Positions 19,674-31,079 of a stretch of DNA of 51,479 nucleotides are shown here, in pieces. The stretch spans positions 1 through 51,479 of the forward strand of contig BLSF01000121.1 in NCBI GenBank assembly GCA_012862575.1. Direction: 5' to 3'. Position numbers and translations under genes: made by a program. The stretch's first letter is position 1; each line of letters opens with the position of its first letter. Under the pieces are notes generated by a model. The model was not told the DNA's origin. It did not search any database and saw only the letters and a program-made list of their open reading frames with translations. The stretch is from Parietichytrium sp. I65-24A. Its lineage: Eukaryota; Sar; Bigyra; Thraustochytrida; Thraustochytriidae.

Positions 19674-21924
19674 ATGGCGGCAGGAAAATGGTGGGCGTGG
19701 ACTGTGGTGGCGTGCCTGTTGTTGGCACAGTTGACACAGTTGACAAACGGAAGACCGCTGGTGAGGAATATTCGGACACATGCGGAGTTCACCAGGTTGC
19801 TCAATTATCACAAAGATGTGACTGGACTCGGCGTCATCGTGTAAGTATGTGCGCGAGAGTGCGCGAAGGAGTTGGTTGCGTGATGGCAAAGGTTTTGTAA
19901 GCGTTGGAATTGGCGTTGGTTGTTTTGGTCGATGCTTACTTGAATTTGATGTGAATTTGATTTGGTTTCGGATGTTGGTGGTCTGCGCGATGGTTATCCT
20001 GTCTTTGCGTTCTGTTCTCTGCCAATGGTGTTGGGCTGCATGTGATATCTTGTGTGTTGGTGTTTTTGACTTTGCGGCGTGAAACAGCGATTACTACTCA
20101 GACGGATGCGGGCCGTGCAGGATGATCGCGCCGCATTACCAGGAGCTCGCCAAAAAGTACAAAGATCAGGTGGTGTTCGCGAAAGTTGATGTCAATGCGA
20201 ACAGGGAGACTTCCGGAAAGCAGATGATCCGAAGCATGCCCACCTTCCAGTTCTACATGCAAGGCAAGAAGAGGCACCAGTTTTCCGGCGGCGACTTGCA
20301 GCAACTGCAGACGTGGGCAAGTACTTTGGCCCGCGACTTTAAGGAGAGCAACGTGAAAATCACTCGAGAAGCTTTGGAAGCATTTTACACTGAGCATGCT
20401 CCAGACAAAGCCACGAGTGATAACATCGAAAAGGTACTCCAGAAGGCAGGAGGCGAGGGCGGCGGTCGCGGCCACAGAAGCCTCGCGAAGGCGCTCAAGA
20501 AGAAGTACGGAGTAGGTCCCGCGACTGTTCCGCGATACGACCCCAGCGCGAAACCAGACGAGTCGGCCGGGGCGAGCAAGAAACAGACGCCGCCTCCCAG
20601 TGCCGGAAGTGCCAAGTCTGCCAAGGCTGACCCTGCTACCCCAAACTTGCACCTCGCATCGCTCGAAGATTTGGAGAAAGAGCTGGAGAAGCGCAAAGCG
20701 GAGATTGAAGCAAATAAGGAAGCCTCAGAGGACTCCGAAGAAGGCGAAGATGACGATGAAGACGACGCAAAAACAGAATCGTTCGAGCTTTGGAAGCCGA
20801 TCCCGGACAATATGCCCGAACGAGTTGTCATCATCGGGGCTGGCCCGGCCGGTCTCAGCGCTGCTGTATATGCCGCCCGCGCGGGGCTGAAGCCTGTTGT
20901 GATTGCTCCGCCGTCCGGAGGGCAACTTCAAGGAAAGGGTGTCTTGGTAGAAAACTACCCCGCAGTTGTGGACAGCACTGGGCCAACCGTTGTGTACGAA
21001 ATGCAAAAGCAAGCCGCGAAATTTGGTACCGTCTTCTTGGACGAGAATGTGCTTAGCGTGGAGCTCTCCAAGGACCCTCTTCAAAGTCCGCATGTCATCA
21101 AGACGGAAACGCAAGAGCTGAAGACCTATGCGCTCATCATTGCCACCGGCGCAAGCAGCCGATGGCTTGAGGTAGACGGAGAGGAGCGCTTCAAGGGCGG
21201 CGGTGTGTCCGCCTGTGCCACTTGCGATGGATACCTATACCGTGAAAAACCTGTCGTGGTCATTGGAGGGGGCGACACGGCGATGGAGAGCAGTCTCCAC
21301 CTCGCTGCAACGAGCTCTGAGGTGATAATCATCCATCGCGGAGATTCGTTCAGCAAGGCATCCGTGGTCATGCGCGATCGCGTCTTGAACCATGAGAAGA
21401 TCCGTGTTCTTTGGAACTCTTCTGTAGATGCATTCATGGGCCGGGCTGAGACTCTGGAGGAGGAGGCTTCCGACCCTCATCTGCACGCTCAGGGTGCTGA
21501 TTCCACGGAGGTCGAGCAACCACTCCTCACCCACGTCAAGGTCCGCTCCGGAGCTTCTGGTGGCGAACTTGTTGAGGTAGCTTGCGAAGGGGCTTTCGTC
21601 GCTATTGGGCACGATCCAAACACAGGTCTGTTCAAAGATCAGATCGATATGAATGACCATGGCTATCTCAAGACCATGGGGACTTCAACTCAAACTTCGA
21701 TTCCAGGAGTCTACGCAGCAGGAGATGTTGCGGACCCGGTGTACCGACAGGCTATCACAAGCGCAGGCACTGGTGCCATGGCTGCTCTCGATGCGGAACG
21801 CTGGATTCACGAGAACGACATTCAGGACCACCGCAAAGCTGCCGAAGACGAGTTTATGAAGGAGCTTCTCGAGGAAATCAAGCCTCCAAACCCAGCTGAA
21901 GACTGCGAGGAGCCAAGCCGGTAA
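19674..21924 (+). CDS. secretory thioredoxin-thioredoxin reductase fusion, two exons
   Basis: Exon 1 is 19674-19840 and exon 2 is 20088-21924. The 247-nt intron has donor GTAAGT and acceptor ACAG, phase 2; splicing gives a 667-residue protein. Residues 1-25 look like a signal peptide (WWAWTVVACLLLAQL). A thioredoxin domain spans about 35-145, with CGPC at 63-66 and VDVN and SMPTFQF downstream. A small helical module follows (ITREALEAFYTEHAP ... LKKKYGVG), then a linker and an acidic patch near 265-285. The rest is a low-molecular-weight NADPH-thioredoxin reductase: FAD-binding GAGPAG at 306-311, redox CATC at 432-435, NADPH-binding GGGDTA at 449-454, and the closing GVYAAGDV motif. This domain order is the reverse of chloroplast NTRC. 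No KDEL-type tail is seen, so the final compartment is open. Confidence 0.9.
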
Positions 21925-22602
21925 AACGTCCACACCACGCCCGTCCTTCCTTCGGGCGTAAACACCTCGACGGCTGGTGCCTCCAACACACAATTAGCGT
22001 GCTTGAATTGTGCTGTGCCAAACTGACAGTGATCCAATTAATGTCTAGCTCGCTCTTGCCCAGAGCGAGAGAAAGAAAGAAAGAAAAAAAAAATAACACG
22101 AAATCAACTTGCAACTTGAAAACGCTCCCGTTCTACCATTCATTTCCGCTAGCGCACTTGAAAGACACACAATTGGACTCATTTGGACTCATTGGCAACC
22201 GTGCATACTTTCCCCGTCCAAACCGCAACCTACTTTATAAGATTGGCCTCTTCCAATCTCTTCCACGATCAACGATCAACATTGAAGAAAAAAAAACCTC
22301 CTATTGCACAACATCATCATCATCTTCTTCTTCTTCTTCTTCACATCGCGCCCACTCCCGCCCGCCTCATAACATGTCTGATACCACAGCTCTTAAAAAT
22401 CTCGTAAAAGGTAGAGGCTCAGCTCATGACTAATGTAGCACACAGCTCAGAACACATTTCTCAGACGTTCAAGTTTCATTCAGAATTCAGAATTCAGAAT
22501 TCATTGAGACGTTTCAGTTTCAAGTTTCTATGTCTTTCCGCGTCTAAACTTGGCGCACCTCGACCCTCTAAACTCGGAGCTCTTGCGCGTACACATTGTA
22601 CA

Positions 22603-22636
<34 letters not shown>

Positions 22637-22770
22637 TGAACGTTTGTAACGCAAAGTGTGAGCTCTAACGTCTGTCTGGTCATTGTGCGTCGCAGATTGT
22701 GCTTCGCGGACTGCGCTCCGCGGACTGTGCCGGCGTAGGTCGGGGACTTGGCAGAAGGAGGAGGACGGGA
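21925..22770. other. intergenic, CT and GAATTCA repeats
   Basis: It contains an A-rich tract near 22076-22095, TCATCATCTTCTTC runs at 22313-22340, three GAATTCA units at about 22481-22503 and a (CT)n run at 22600-22632. A short ATG frame at 22374 (14 codons) could be an upstream ORF or a missed first exon; I cannot support it as a gene. Confidence 0.6.
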
Positions 22771-25329
22771 ATGATTGTGTTTGACGGTGAGTTTGTGGGG
22801 TTGCTGGGGGAATGGCGGAATGGCGGAATGGCGGAATGGATGACGGGTTTTGGAGTGGCTGGTCGACTGGGTTGCTGACGCTGGGAGGTGGTTTGACTTG
22901 CTTGCGGGGAGTCAGCGAGGAAGCTCGGCGGATACGATGTATTCCTGCATCACTTGGGGTCGTCGCTGTACAATCGGCACTCAATGCCGAATGCGATTTT
23001 GTCCGGCGCCCTGGCGACGTTCTTGTCGTACGATCCGTCGTCGATCAGCTGGTTAGAGACACACATTTTGCAGTCCACGGCGTACTTTGGCGGCATCAGC
23101 TTTATTGTGGGCTTTGTCGTTGTGTACCGGTCGCAAATTTCGTACCAACGATACGCCGAAGCACAGAAATCGTACTTTGACATGGCGTCTAAACTGCATG
23201 ATTTTGTGTCGTTCATGAACGCGTTCCTGCTGGGCACAGATGAACAGACGCACTTTATTCGCGGCACGCTCATACGATGGTGCCGGGCTTACCACGAGTT
23301 GGCTGTGGAGGAATTCCAGGGCATCGAATTCGGCGCACAGCACCGGCCCAACTTGACGGACGAGGAAACAGACCTTTTGGCAAGGGACCGCAAAAGGATG
23401 ATTCAGATCTCGTCCTGGATGCAGCGACTCATCATGGAGAATAGGGACAAATTTGTTGCTGGGGACGCCATCTTGAGCCGCGCATTTCAGATCAAGTCCG
23501 AGGCCAATCTGTACTTCAATAACTGCAGGAGGATCGCAGAAACACCGTTTCCGTTTCCGTTCGTGCAGCTCACAGGCATGATGATCAACTTGTGGGCGCT
23601 GTTAACACCTGTGATAGTCGGCGCATTTTTCCCCGAGTCATACTGTATCGCGTTTTTCGTGGCTGCGGCTGGAACGTGGGTGTTATTTGCCGTGAACGAA
23701 ACTGCAGCCCAGTTAGAAGACCCATTCGACGTCTCTGCGAACAATCTACCGGTCGTATTCTACAGCATATCTTTTGACGATGATATGAGTTCTGTAAAAT
23801 ACATGGAGTTGCCGGGCGCCTTCCTGCAAGCCAAAGGCGGGCCCCCTATCAATGGGGGGCAAGGTATCGGGGGCAACGGCAATAGGGATAGCACGTTCCA
23901 GTCCTCGGAGAGCCCGCGGTCACGTGGAGGCTACGAGAGTGACGAAGAGAGCGGTCATCCCGCCGATGTAAGTGCGGACTACAGTGAAAGCGAGGACGAT
24001 GAAAGTGTTGCCGTTGAAGATTCCCACGCTTCGGAGGACGTGATCGTAAACATTCCGAAGTTACCTCTGCGCATGGCCGCAGGCAAGGAAGCAGGGAATC
24101 CAGCTCGCCAATCAGACCGGCGCAAAGTCCTCATCAAAGGAAAGCAAACTCGTCAGGAACTGCTCAGCAGCTTTCGCCAGCGCCACCACTTGTCTGCCTT
24201 GGATGAGGAGGAAGAGACCGTGGGAAACGGAAATAAAGTCCGTGTCAATAGCTGCAAGTCTGAGGAGGAAGTAGATCTGGGAATTTCCCCGCAACCGCTT
24301 CGTCGGTCGGCAAGCGCCGAGGTCCTGGTTAGAAGGGAGAGCGCCGAGGTGAAGAGTGAAGAGCAACCTAGGTCATCGCACAGCAAGGTGGTGGTAGACA
24401 GCTCTGTTGTCAAGCCCGATGACAAACCTCAAAGCAAGCTGTTTGACCTGTTCAACTTGAACAAGGAGGAGGTGATGAAAGACTTTGAAGATACGGAGCA
24501 CGAGCAAGACACTGGGGCAAAGGATAAAAGCAAGGGTGGTACACTGAAGAAACACACAACTGTGAGCAGCGACAGTGGCCCTCGCACGTCGGCCAGAACC
24601 CCAATATTTTCCAGCCTGTCGCACGACGGGCACTCCTCTGCATCTAGCCGCGCGTCTGGCACGTTAGGTTCCACGGAGAATGAGCGTATTGAGAAGATGG
24701 ACTCGCGGGCGGTGCTCTACCATACTGTCCACGGCGCTGATGCTGCAAAGATGGCCCAAGAGCTTAGGCTGGAGCGTGAACTGCAGCGTCGCCTGGCCGC
24801 AAATCGTGCCGTCTTTTTGCGACACAAACTTCGAGAGCACAAGCACGAGCTGCGCCGTCATATGTTTCAGGTCAACTCGATCACCTCAGAACTGCCCGCT
24901 GAATCCGTGGAGATAAACTTGCCACCCAAGTTTAGGAACCAAGTCGACGAGACCTTGCGAGCCAGTGGCCACGATGGGGTGCATCTGACAATGAAAAGTA
25001 CCGGCTCACAAAAGAGTAGGAGCTCAAACGAGCACACCATTGGGAGCGAGTTCCAACGCCAACACCTTCTTCGCTTCGTGAAGGAGAATGCCCGCGAAGA
25101 AGGCGGAGGCGAGGAGGAGGAAGATGCGGACACCAAGTCGGACTCTGGAACTGAGGATCAGGAGCAAAAGGCAGAAGATCTCAAGAAGCGCAAGCGCTCG
25201 TTTGCTCTGCCAAGATTATCCTCTCACACTTCAAAGCGGGCTGCCATTAATAGTATGTCGTATCCTGGTTGGAACGCCGAATCGCTGTCGCAAGTTCGGA
25301 GTCGCGGTGCTTTTCAAGTTTATAATTAG
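22771..25329 (+). CDS. bestrophin-like anion channel, two exons
   Basis: Exon 1 is only 16 coding bases (22771-22786, MIVFD plus one base). The 129-nt intron has donor GTGAGT and acceptor CAG ending at 22915, and exon 2 is 22916-25329. The protein is 809 residues. The junction gives MIVFDARKLGGYDVFLHHLG, which matches how bestrophin-family proteins start and is why I chose this exon. Residues about 10-290 are the bestrophin/UPF0187 domain: RSQISYQRYAEAQKSY after the second membrane segment, the FPFPFVQLTGMMINLW stretch and an acidic ending ETAAQLEDPFDV. Bestrophins form pentameric chloride/bicarbonate channels. The 500-residue tail is hydrophilic, rich in Ser, Glu and Lys, and has coiled-coil potential near 650-700. 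No plastid transit peptide is seen. AATAAA follows at 25484 and 25552. Confidence 0.85.
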
Positions 25330-26658
25330 GCCGTTTTTGCATTCGCGGCTGATCCGAACTTCACCAGAGACGGTGCCAATACCTCCCTCTTTGTATGTGT
25401 ACTGACAGCGAACACCTGCACTGCACAGTGAGACTCCCTGTAACCGCGGGCAGGTCAGATTGGTTTCCCCCCCTCGCAGTGTGAATAAAAAGGCATGAGA
25501 CGTATTTAATATTAGCGAGATGGCCTCCGCGCCGAGAACATCACGCAATGAAATAAAATTTTTGGAGACGTCAGAAAACGGAAAATCAATTTTTTAAATT
25601 CTTTTTCTTCAAAGTGTTTGACACACAGCGCTTACTACAGCCCCAGCAAGGCAAAGTAGGCTGTGGAAATACGAGAAAACACATTCACAACATAACGAAG
25701 ACAACAGCTACTCTCATATAAAACGAAATGAAAAGGCGCGAGAGAGCTACGCAACGACAGACATTCCTATTGTCGACACAAATACACAAACCTATACGGA
25801 AGCACACTTGAAACAGAACCAACGCAACATTCAACGGACCAAATCACACCAGCCGCTGTGAAACATATTCCCCACCTCCTATCCCGCCTATTGTAGTCAA
25901 CACGCGAGCGAGAATTTAGGAGAGCAGAGCGAGTTAGCACTCGCGCATGGTTGACCGAATGCATCACACAACAAAGGCAATTCGGACACCACACGCAGAT
26001 GTTTCTAACCCTCGAAAGGCTCAAAAAGCCAGAAACCCCAGACGTATTTGCGCCAACACACCGCAGCCCAGCCACAATTCGCATGCCTCTGCTTATTTGA
26101 GCGAGTATATTCAATAAGAGACACAATCTTGACAGGTTTTGCCAGAGCACATGCAGATTGAGACTGGCCGCTGTGCATAAGAGTTATACACAGTGCATTC
26201 ACGTGCCAGCGAGCACGCACAAAAGGGCTACACACTTTCTCACCCTCACAACTAGTGCTCTGATCTTTCACAACCGGATTCTTGAAAGGCGAGTGAACGA
26301 GTGAAGCACTAAAGTAGTTGCAACACATTGTCCACCCAACTTCACACAGGCGCGACGCTTTAAAGCTGCAAGAGCAGCAATAATGTACACAGACACATGC
26401 GACGATGCCCAGCGAAATGAGGCCATACAAGCTGGAGTAGGATCCGCAAACAATCCGTTCCGTAGTACCATCATCCTTTCTCCGTACCGATTTAGTATCG
26501 TGCCAGACCAACTCCTTCCTTCCTTCTTTCTTCTTCCTCCTCTTCATCATCATCATCTTCTTCTTCACTACCACCCAAACGACAAACAACTCCGCACTTC
26601 AACTCGGATCTGCCCCCAGCTTTATCCTTACAAGGGCAATTTGCGCCACACAACGCCA
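25330..26658. other. convergent 3' flanks, no confident gene
   Basis: A 1.3 kb space between two convergent stops. Frames on the minus strand (about 26005-26589, with a run of Met and Lys codons from a TCATCATC/TTCTTC repeat near 26525-26565) show no family signal and may be untranslated region. Confidence 0.5.
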
Positions 26659-28332
26659 TTATGCGACAGCAGTAGTCTCTAGAGGATTGCTGCGCATTCC
26701 GGACGGGGCTCCTCCGCCACCTCCCATGTTCTCGCGCTTGAGCTGGACCTTGATGGTCTTCCCGCCGAGCTGAGCACCGTTCATCTGATTGATTGCAAGC
26801 TGAGCGGCCTCTGGGCTATCATAGGAAACGAAGCCGAAGCACTTTGAGCGCTGAGTGACCTTGTCGATGAACACAGTCGCGGAGAGAACGTTACCGAAAG
26901 GCTCGAAGGCTTTCTCCAGGTCAGTGTTGGAGAAAACGCGAGGAAAGTTGAACACGAAGAGGTTGGCACCGACTGGACCAGTCTTCTGCTTACTGGTCGG
27001 CACTTGCTGGACAGGAGAAGAGGCTTGATGGTGGGACTGCCCTCCGGTGGAGTAGTACTGGGGAGATGCAGCCGACTGCTGGGCATACATGCCATACAGA
27101 TTCATGGGAACAGGGACTTCCTGGTATCCTCCGTAAAACGGATGGGTAAACCCTTGCTCCATTCCCGCGGTAACAGTGTGTCTGCGGGAGCCAGTCCTCT
27201 TGAAAGCCGGGTTGTTGAAGTCTGGGAGCTCACCGAGTGGGCCACCGACCTCGTGAATCGTTGGTGTACTTGGGGACAAGCCACCCATTCCGGAAGAAGA
27301 AGGCGTGCCACTGGAATATGGGTTTGCACTTCCCCAGGCAGCTCCGCTGGAGGCGTCCAAGTGCGAACGTCTCCTGGTGGTGAGGTGATCGTCGAACACC
27401 TGCGGAGGAATTGCCAACGTGGGGGTAGATCCATGCAGCGGGGAGTCAGGTGGAGAGACGGACCCCTGGGGCTGCATCACCGGGGACATCATCCCGGTTT
27501 CGACAGCTTGTTTCTTCTTCTGGAGACGATCAAGCTGTTGGCGAAGGCGCTCCTCCTCGCGCTGCATCTGCTCGAGCTGCTTGCGCTGGTACACACCGAG
27601 GTCGGTCGCGCGGGCCATTGGCATGGGGACAGATTGTGGCATGCCACTGTTGCTGTTTGCAGCAGTGGAGAAATACTCGCCACTATCGAATCCAGGGGAT
27701 CCAACGGAACCGCTGTCGCTGTTGCCGCCTCCGCTGAGCGAATCGAGCGAGGCTGGTTGTGCCCCAAAGATCTGCGGCTGCTCGTCGTGAAGCGGCGGCA
27801 AGAAAATGCCCTTGTTGGAATCGTCTCCAAAGTGCGCCAGTGAAGGGATGTTCACAGTCCACCTGCGGCCCTTCTTGTCAGTTTTCTGGGTCTGCTGATC
27901 ATCGGAAAACGGGCTTGCAAAGCTCGGAGAGTGCTCGCGTGGGGCCCACTCGAAAGACGGCGAGCCCAGACCGTCCAGCGAAGGCATTTGGTCCAGCGAT
28001 TCGTGGTGTTGATGCTGCACCTGGGCTTCGTCAATGATCTTGAGCACGTCAAAGTCGTCGTTCATGCTGTCCACGTGAGCTGGCGGTGGTGGAAGGCCAA
28101 ATGCGTTGCTGTTGCTGCTGGCCGCGTCATCATCGATAGACGGGGAAGCCACGGAGTGGCGGTCGTCGGACTCCCACACATTGTCTTCGTGAGCTTGACG
28201 CAGCTGTTGCTGGTCCGCATCAAACTCGTGCACCTTGCCGTTCCTCGGAGAGCTGCTGGGCGACAAACTCCCAAAGCCCCCTGAAGATCGTTCTTCGTCC
28301 GTCGCGGACATTTCCAACTTTGCGGCAACCAT
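26659..28332 (-). CDS. CELF/Bruno-like RNA-binding protein with one RRM
   Basis: A 557-residue protein. The first ATG is 28332 ([14 protein letters not shown]); the longer frame starts with GTG. Residues 1-450 are low complexity, rich in Ser, Pro, Gly and Gln, with a short coiled coil ([21 protein letters not shown]). The RRM is at about 455-534, with RNP2 LFVFNF and RNP1 KCFGFVSY. It closely resembles the third RRM of CELF/Bruno proteins ([46 protein letters not shown]). Such proteins bind U/GU-rich mRNA and control splicing, translation or decay. The usual first two RRMs are absent. A donor-like GTAAGT at 28776 on this strand hints at a 5' untranslated intron. Confidence 0.85.
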   Translation of the reverse strand: MVAAKLEMSATDEERSSGGFGSLSPSSSPRNGKVHEFDADQQQLRQAHEDNVWESDDRHSVASPSIDDDAASSNSNAFGLPPPPAHVDSMNDDFDVLKIIDEAQVQHQHHESLDQMPSLDGLGSPSFEWAPREHSPSFASPFSDDQQTQKTDKKGRRWTVNIPSLAHFGDDSNKGIFLPPLHDEQPQIFGAQPASLDSLSGGGNSDSGSVGSPGFDSGEYFSTAANSNSGMPQSVPMPMARATDLGVYQRKQLEQMQREEERLRQQLDRLQKKKQAVETGMMSPVMQPQGSVSPPDSPLHGSTPTLAIPPQVFDDHLTTRRRSHLDASSGAAWGSANPYSSGTPSSSGMGGLSPSTPTIHEVGGPLGELPDFNNPAFKRTGSRRHTVTAGMEQGFTHPFYGGYQEVPVPMNLYGMYAQQSAASPQYYSTGGQSHHQASSPVQQVPTSKQKTGPVGANLFVFNFPRVFSNTDLEKAFEPFGNVLSATVFIDKVTQRSKCFGFVSYDSPEAAQLAINQMNGAQLGGKTIKVQLKRENMGGGGGAPSGMRSNPLETTAVA

Positions 28333-29027
28333 CAAATGGTCGCTCAAATCCACTTCCCAAAAAAGAAAATATCAAGTCCTATCTCCAATACGACACGTCC
28401 ACAGTCCGCCAATATAATTGATTCCCTGTCCCGACGAGCCCATCCACAAGTCATCAAAACACGACAAAACAAATACACACATTCTCTCGTCAGTCCACCG
28501 TTCTCACGCATTCATCAAAATCAAAATACCCAACCACAACAACATCCACATTAACCACATCAACAACATTCACATCCACCACACTAACTAACTCCCCATC
28601 TTCACATACTACCAACACTCGCATGCGCGCATACACACGCATGTGCATACGCACGCACCGACGAACAAGGATCTGTTCGCGCGGACGAACAAGGGAACCA
28701 GGATCTGTTCGCGCGCACATCCCTCTCTCTCTGATTCCTCTCTCTCTCTCTCCATTGGCTCGCGCGCCTGACTTACCTGTCCACTCGCGGACGAGTTGGT
28801 CCTCGGCTGGGAGGAGCGGCGCGCCGGTGTTCAGTAGTGCGCGGACGCACGGGTGTGGGGACGCGTACGGTTTGTTGTGAGGGCGATGAGGGTACGCGCT
28901 GAGGACGGCAGTTTTTCCTTTTTTTCCTTCTTCTTCCAACTCTGACAGTTCGAACTTTCTTTCTTCCCTCTCTCTCTCTCTCTCTCTCTCGTCTTCGTTC
29001 GTTCTTCTCTCTCTTCTTCTCTTCTTC
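28333..29027. other. 5' flank of the RRM gene ending in CT repeat
   Basis: Possible 5' untranslated exon(s) of the RRM gene: a consensus donor ACAG/GTAAGT on the minus strand at 28776, and possible acceptors between 28333 and 28500. The region ends in (CT)n at about 28969-28990 and CTT runs up to the N, a natural contig break. The 221-residue minus frame here owes its length to these repeats. Confidence 0.5.
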
Positions 29028-29028
29028 N
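29028..29028. other. single N: assembly join
   Basis: One undetermined base. Its left side ends in CT/CTT simple repeat and its right side opens a roughly 1 kb island that duplicates 30063-31079. Confidence 0.85.
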
Positions 29029-29053
29029 GGTTGACTAGGTGTCCGGATAGGAG

Positions 29054-30061
29054 TCGAAGGAAAGAGACGATGGGGTGGGGCTTGCTGTGAGGGGACAACG
29101 CCAGCTTGAGTGCTAGTGGTTCACGCAGCCGGGGGATAGGTGTATCTTTTCGCATATTTGGTTATTGTTAACGGTAGATGGCTGCCCTCACAGGGACTAG
29201 GTGAGCTGAACTCTGCTTGGTTTTCCTCTAACAGTCAGTTCAGAACAGCTTTAGCAGCTCTCAATAAAAATCAGGAAAATGAATTTTCACAAAAGACCTG
29301 CTATTCACAAACTCGGGTACTCCCCATAGCTTCCCTCACAATCTCACCAAGAGCGATCGAGCCAGAAGCTCTCTTGTGAGGGCGCTTTTTGTGAGAGGCG
29401 CAAGCTGCCCTCCCAAGCCTCGTGTGAGGCATTGGACTCACAGTCCTGGCGATGCCTACGCACTTCACTATTTACTATTATCACAAAAGGCTGAACCATT
29501 GGCAGAATTGCGTAGCCCCCACATGGGGGGAACATTACTGTCTCCTATACAAGACGCTTGGCCCTATATATTTGTAGTAGATAGACTTACACGTGCCGGG
29601 GAGGAGGGAGAGTTATATACCGAGCCTCCTACTGAGGAGCATATATCCAAATGACTAGTTGGAGTATAGGAGGGACGAGCGAGAGCCTCCTCTTACCAAA
29701 TAGGCCTAGCTAAAGGTAGTGCACAGTAGTTGCCGAAAGTGAGTTTTGGGATTTCCCGAAGAAAATGGCTTACACCTGAGGAGGCAATGCTTAGTCCTAC
29801 TTACCTTAATCGCTGATACTCACGGATCAGGTTCATTTCAGACGCACGAGGCTAAGACGCTCTCATCATTTTGCCTATCGAAGCCTAGCCCTTGGTCTAA
29901 ACCTCCTCACAACAAAAGTCCATTCGGATGTGCTCGTGCTCTGTACTACCTCAAGACATAGTCATGTCCTAGAGCACCTCAGCCGCCTCAGAGGGGGTGA
30001 TCCAGGTGAACTTGCTGAAGCCTTGCCCTTACCATACTCTACCCGATTGATATAGTACATT
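29054..30061. repeat. 1 kb duplicated block, copy 1 (between two Ns)
   Basis: This matches 30063-31079 with about a dozen substitutions and a few indels of 1-6 bases. The island 29029-30061 is bounded by Ns on both sides, so it may be an alternative haplotype contig inserted by the scaffolder. It contains no credible gene. The only frame shared by both copies (29376-29654) lacks an ATG, and its three copy differences are all amino-acid replacements. Confidence 0.88.
29427..29457. other. two-part stem-loop (copy 1)
   Basis: The inner stem is GGACT/AGTCC (29434-29438 and 29442-29446) with a CAC loop. The outer stem is AGGCAT/ATGCCT (29427-29432 and 29452-29457). The same structure is intact in copy 2 at 30442-30472. 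The function is unknown. Confidence 0.5.
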
Positions 30062-30062
30062 N
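30062..30062. other. single N: assembly join
   Basis: One undetermined base exactly between the two copies of the 1 kb block. Confidence 0.85.
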
Positions 30063-31079
30063 TTGAAGGAAAGAGACGATGGGGTGGGGCTTGCTGTGAG
30101 GAGACAACGCCAGCTTGAGTGCTAGTGGTTCACGCAGCCGGGGGATAGGTGTATCTTTTCGCCTATTTGGTTATTGTTAACGGTAGATGGCTGCCCTCAC
30201 AGGGACTAGGTGAGCTGAACTCTGCTTGGTTTTCCTCTAACAGTCAGTTCAGAACAGCTTTTCACTGAGCAGCTCTCAATAAAAATCAGGAAAATGAATT
30301 TTCACAAAAGACCTGCTATTCACAAACTCGGGTACTCCCCATAGCTTCCCTCACAATCTCACCAAGAGCGATCGAGCCAGAAGCTCTCTTGTGAGGGCGC
30401 TTTTTGTGAGAGGCGCAAGCTGCCCTCCCAAGCCTCGTGTGAGGCATTGGACTCACAGTCCTGGCGATGCCTACGCAGTTCACTATTTACTATTACCACA
30501 AAAGGCTGAACCATTGGCAGAATTGCGTAGCCCCCACATGGGGGGAGCATTACTGTCTCCTATACAAGACGCTTGGCCCTATATATTTGTAGTAGATAGA
30601 CTTACACGTGCCGGGGAGGAGGGAGAGTTATATACCGAGCCTCCTACTGAGGAGCATATATCCAAATGACTAGTTGGAGTATAGGAGGGACGAGCGAGAG
30701 CCTCCTCTTACCAAATAGGCATAGCTAAAGGTAGTGCACAGTAGTTGCCGAAAGTGAGTTTTGGGATTTCCCGAAGAAAATGGCTTACACCTGAGAAGGC
30801 AATGCTTAGTCCTACTTACCTTAAACGCTGATACTCACGCTCGGGATCAGGTCCATTTCAGACGCACGAGGCTAAGACGCTCTCATCATTTTGCCTATCG
30901 AAGCCTAGCCCTTGGTCTAAACCTCCTCACAACAAAAGTCTTCGGATGTGCTCGTGCTCTGTACTACCTCAAGACATAGTCATGTCCTATAGCACCTCAG
31001 CCGCCTCAGAGGGGGTGATCCAGGTGAACTTGCTGAAGCCTTGCCCTTACCATACTCTACCCGATTGATATAGTACATT
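30063..31079. repeat. 1 kb duplicated block, copy 2
   Basis: This is the second copy of 29054-30061. It continues without a break into 31080 and beyond, so this is the copy linked to the right-hand sequence. It is rich in TGTGAG/CTCACA and short inverted repeats. Confidence 0.88.

Noticed and set aside
22374-22433. Short ATG frame (MSDTTALKNLVKG...) as first exon of bestrophin
   Set aside because: The 16-nt exon at 22771 restores a family-like N-terminus with the correct phase. The 22374 frame has no supported junction.
26005-26589. 194-residue minus frame between bestrophin and RRM genes
   Set aside because: It opens in a TCATCATC/TTCTTC repeat giving runs of Met and Lys, with no domain; probably 3' untranslated region.
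28490-29155. 221-residue minus frame with Glu-Arg runs
   Set aside because: It is built on CT microsatellites and crosses the N at 29028.
29376-29654. 92-residue plus frame, present in both copies of the 1 kb block
   Set aside because: It has no ATG start (GTG), no family signal, and all three differences between the copies change the amino acid at the first codon position.
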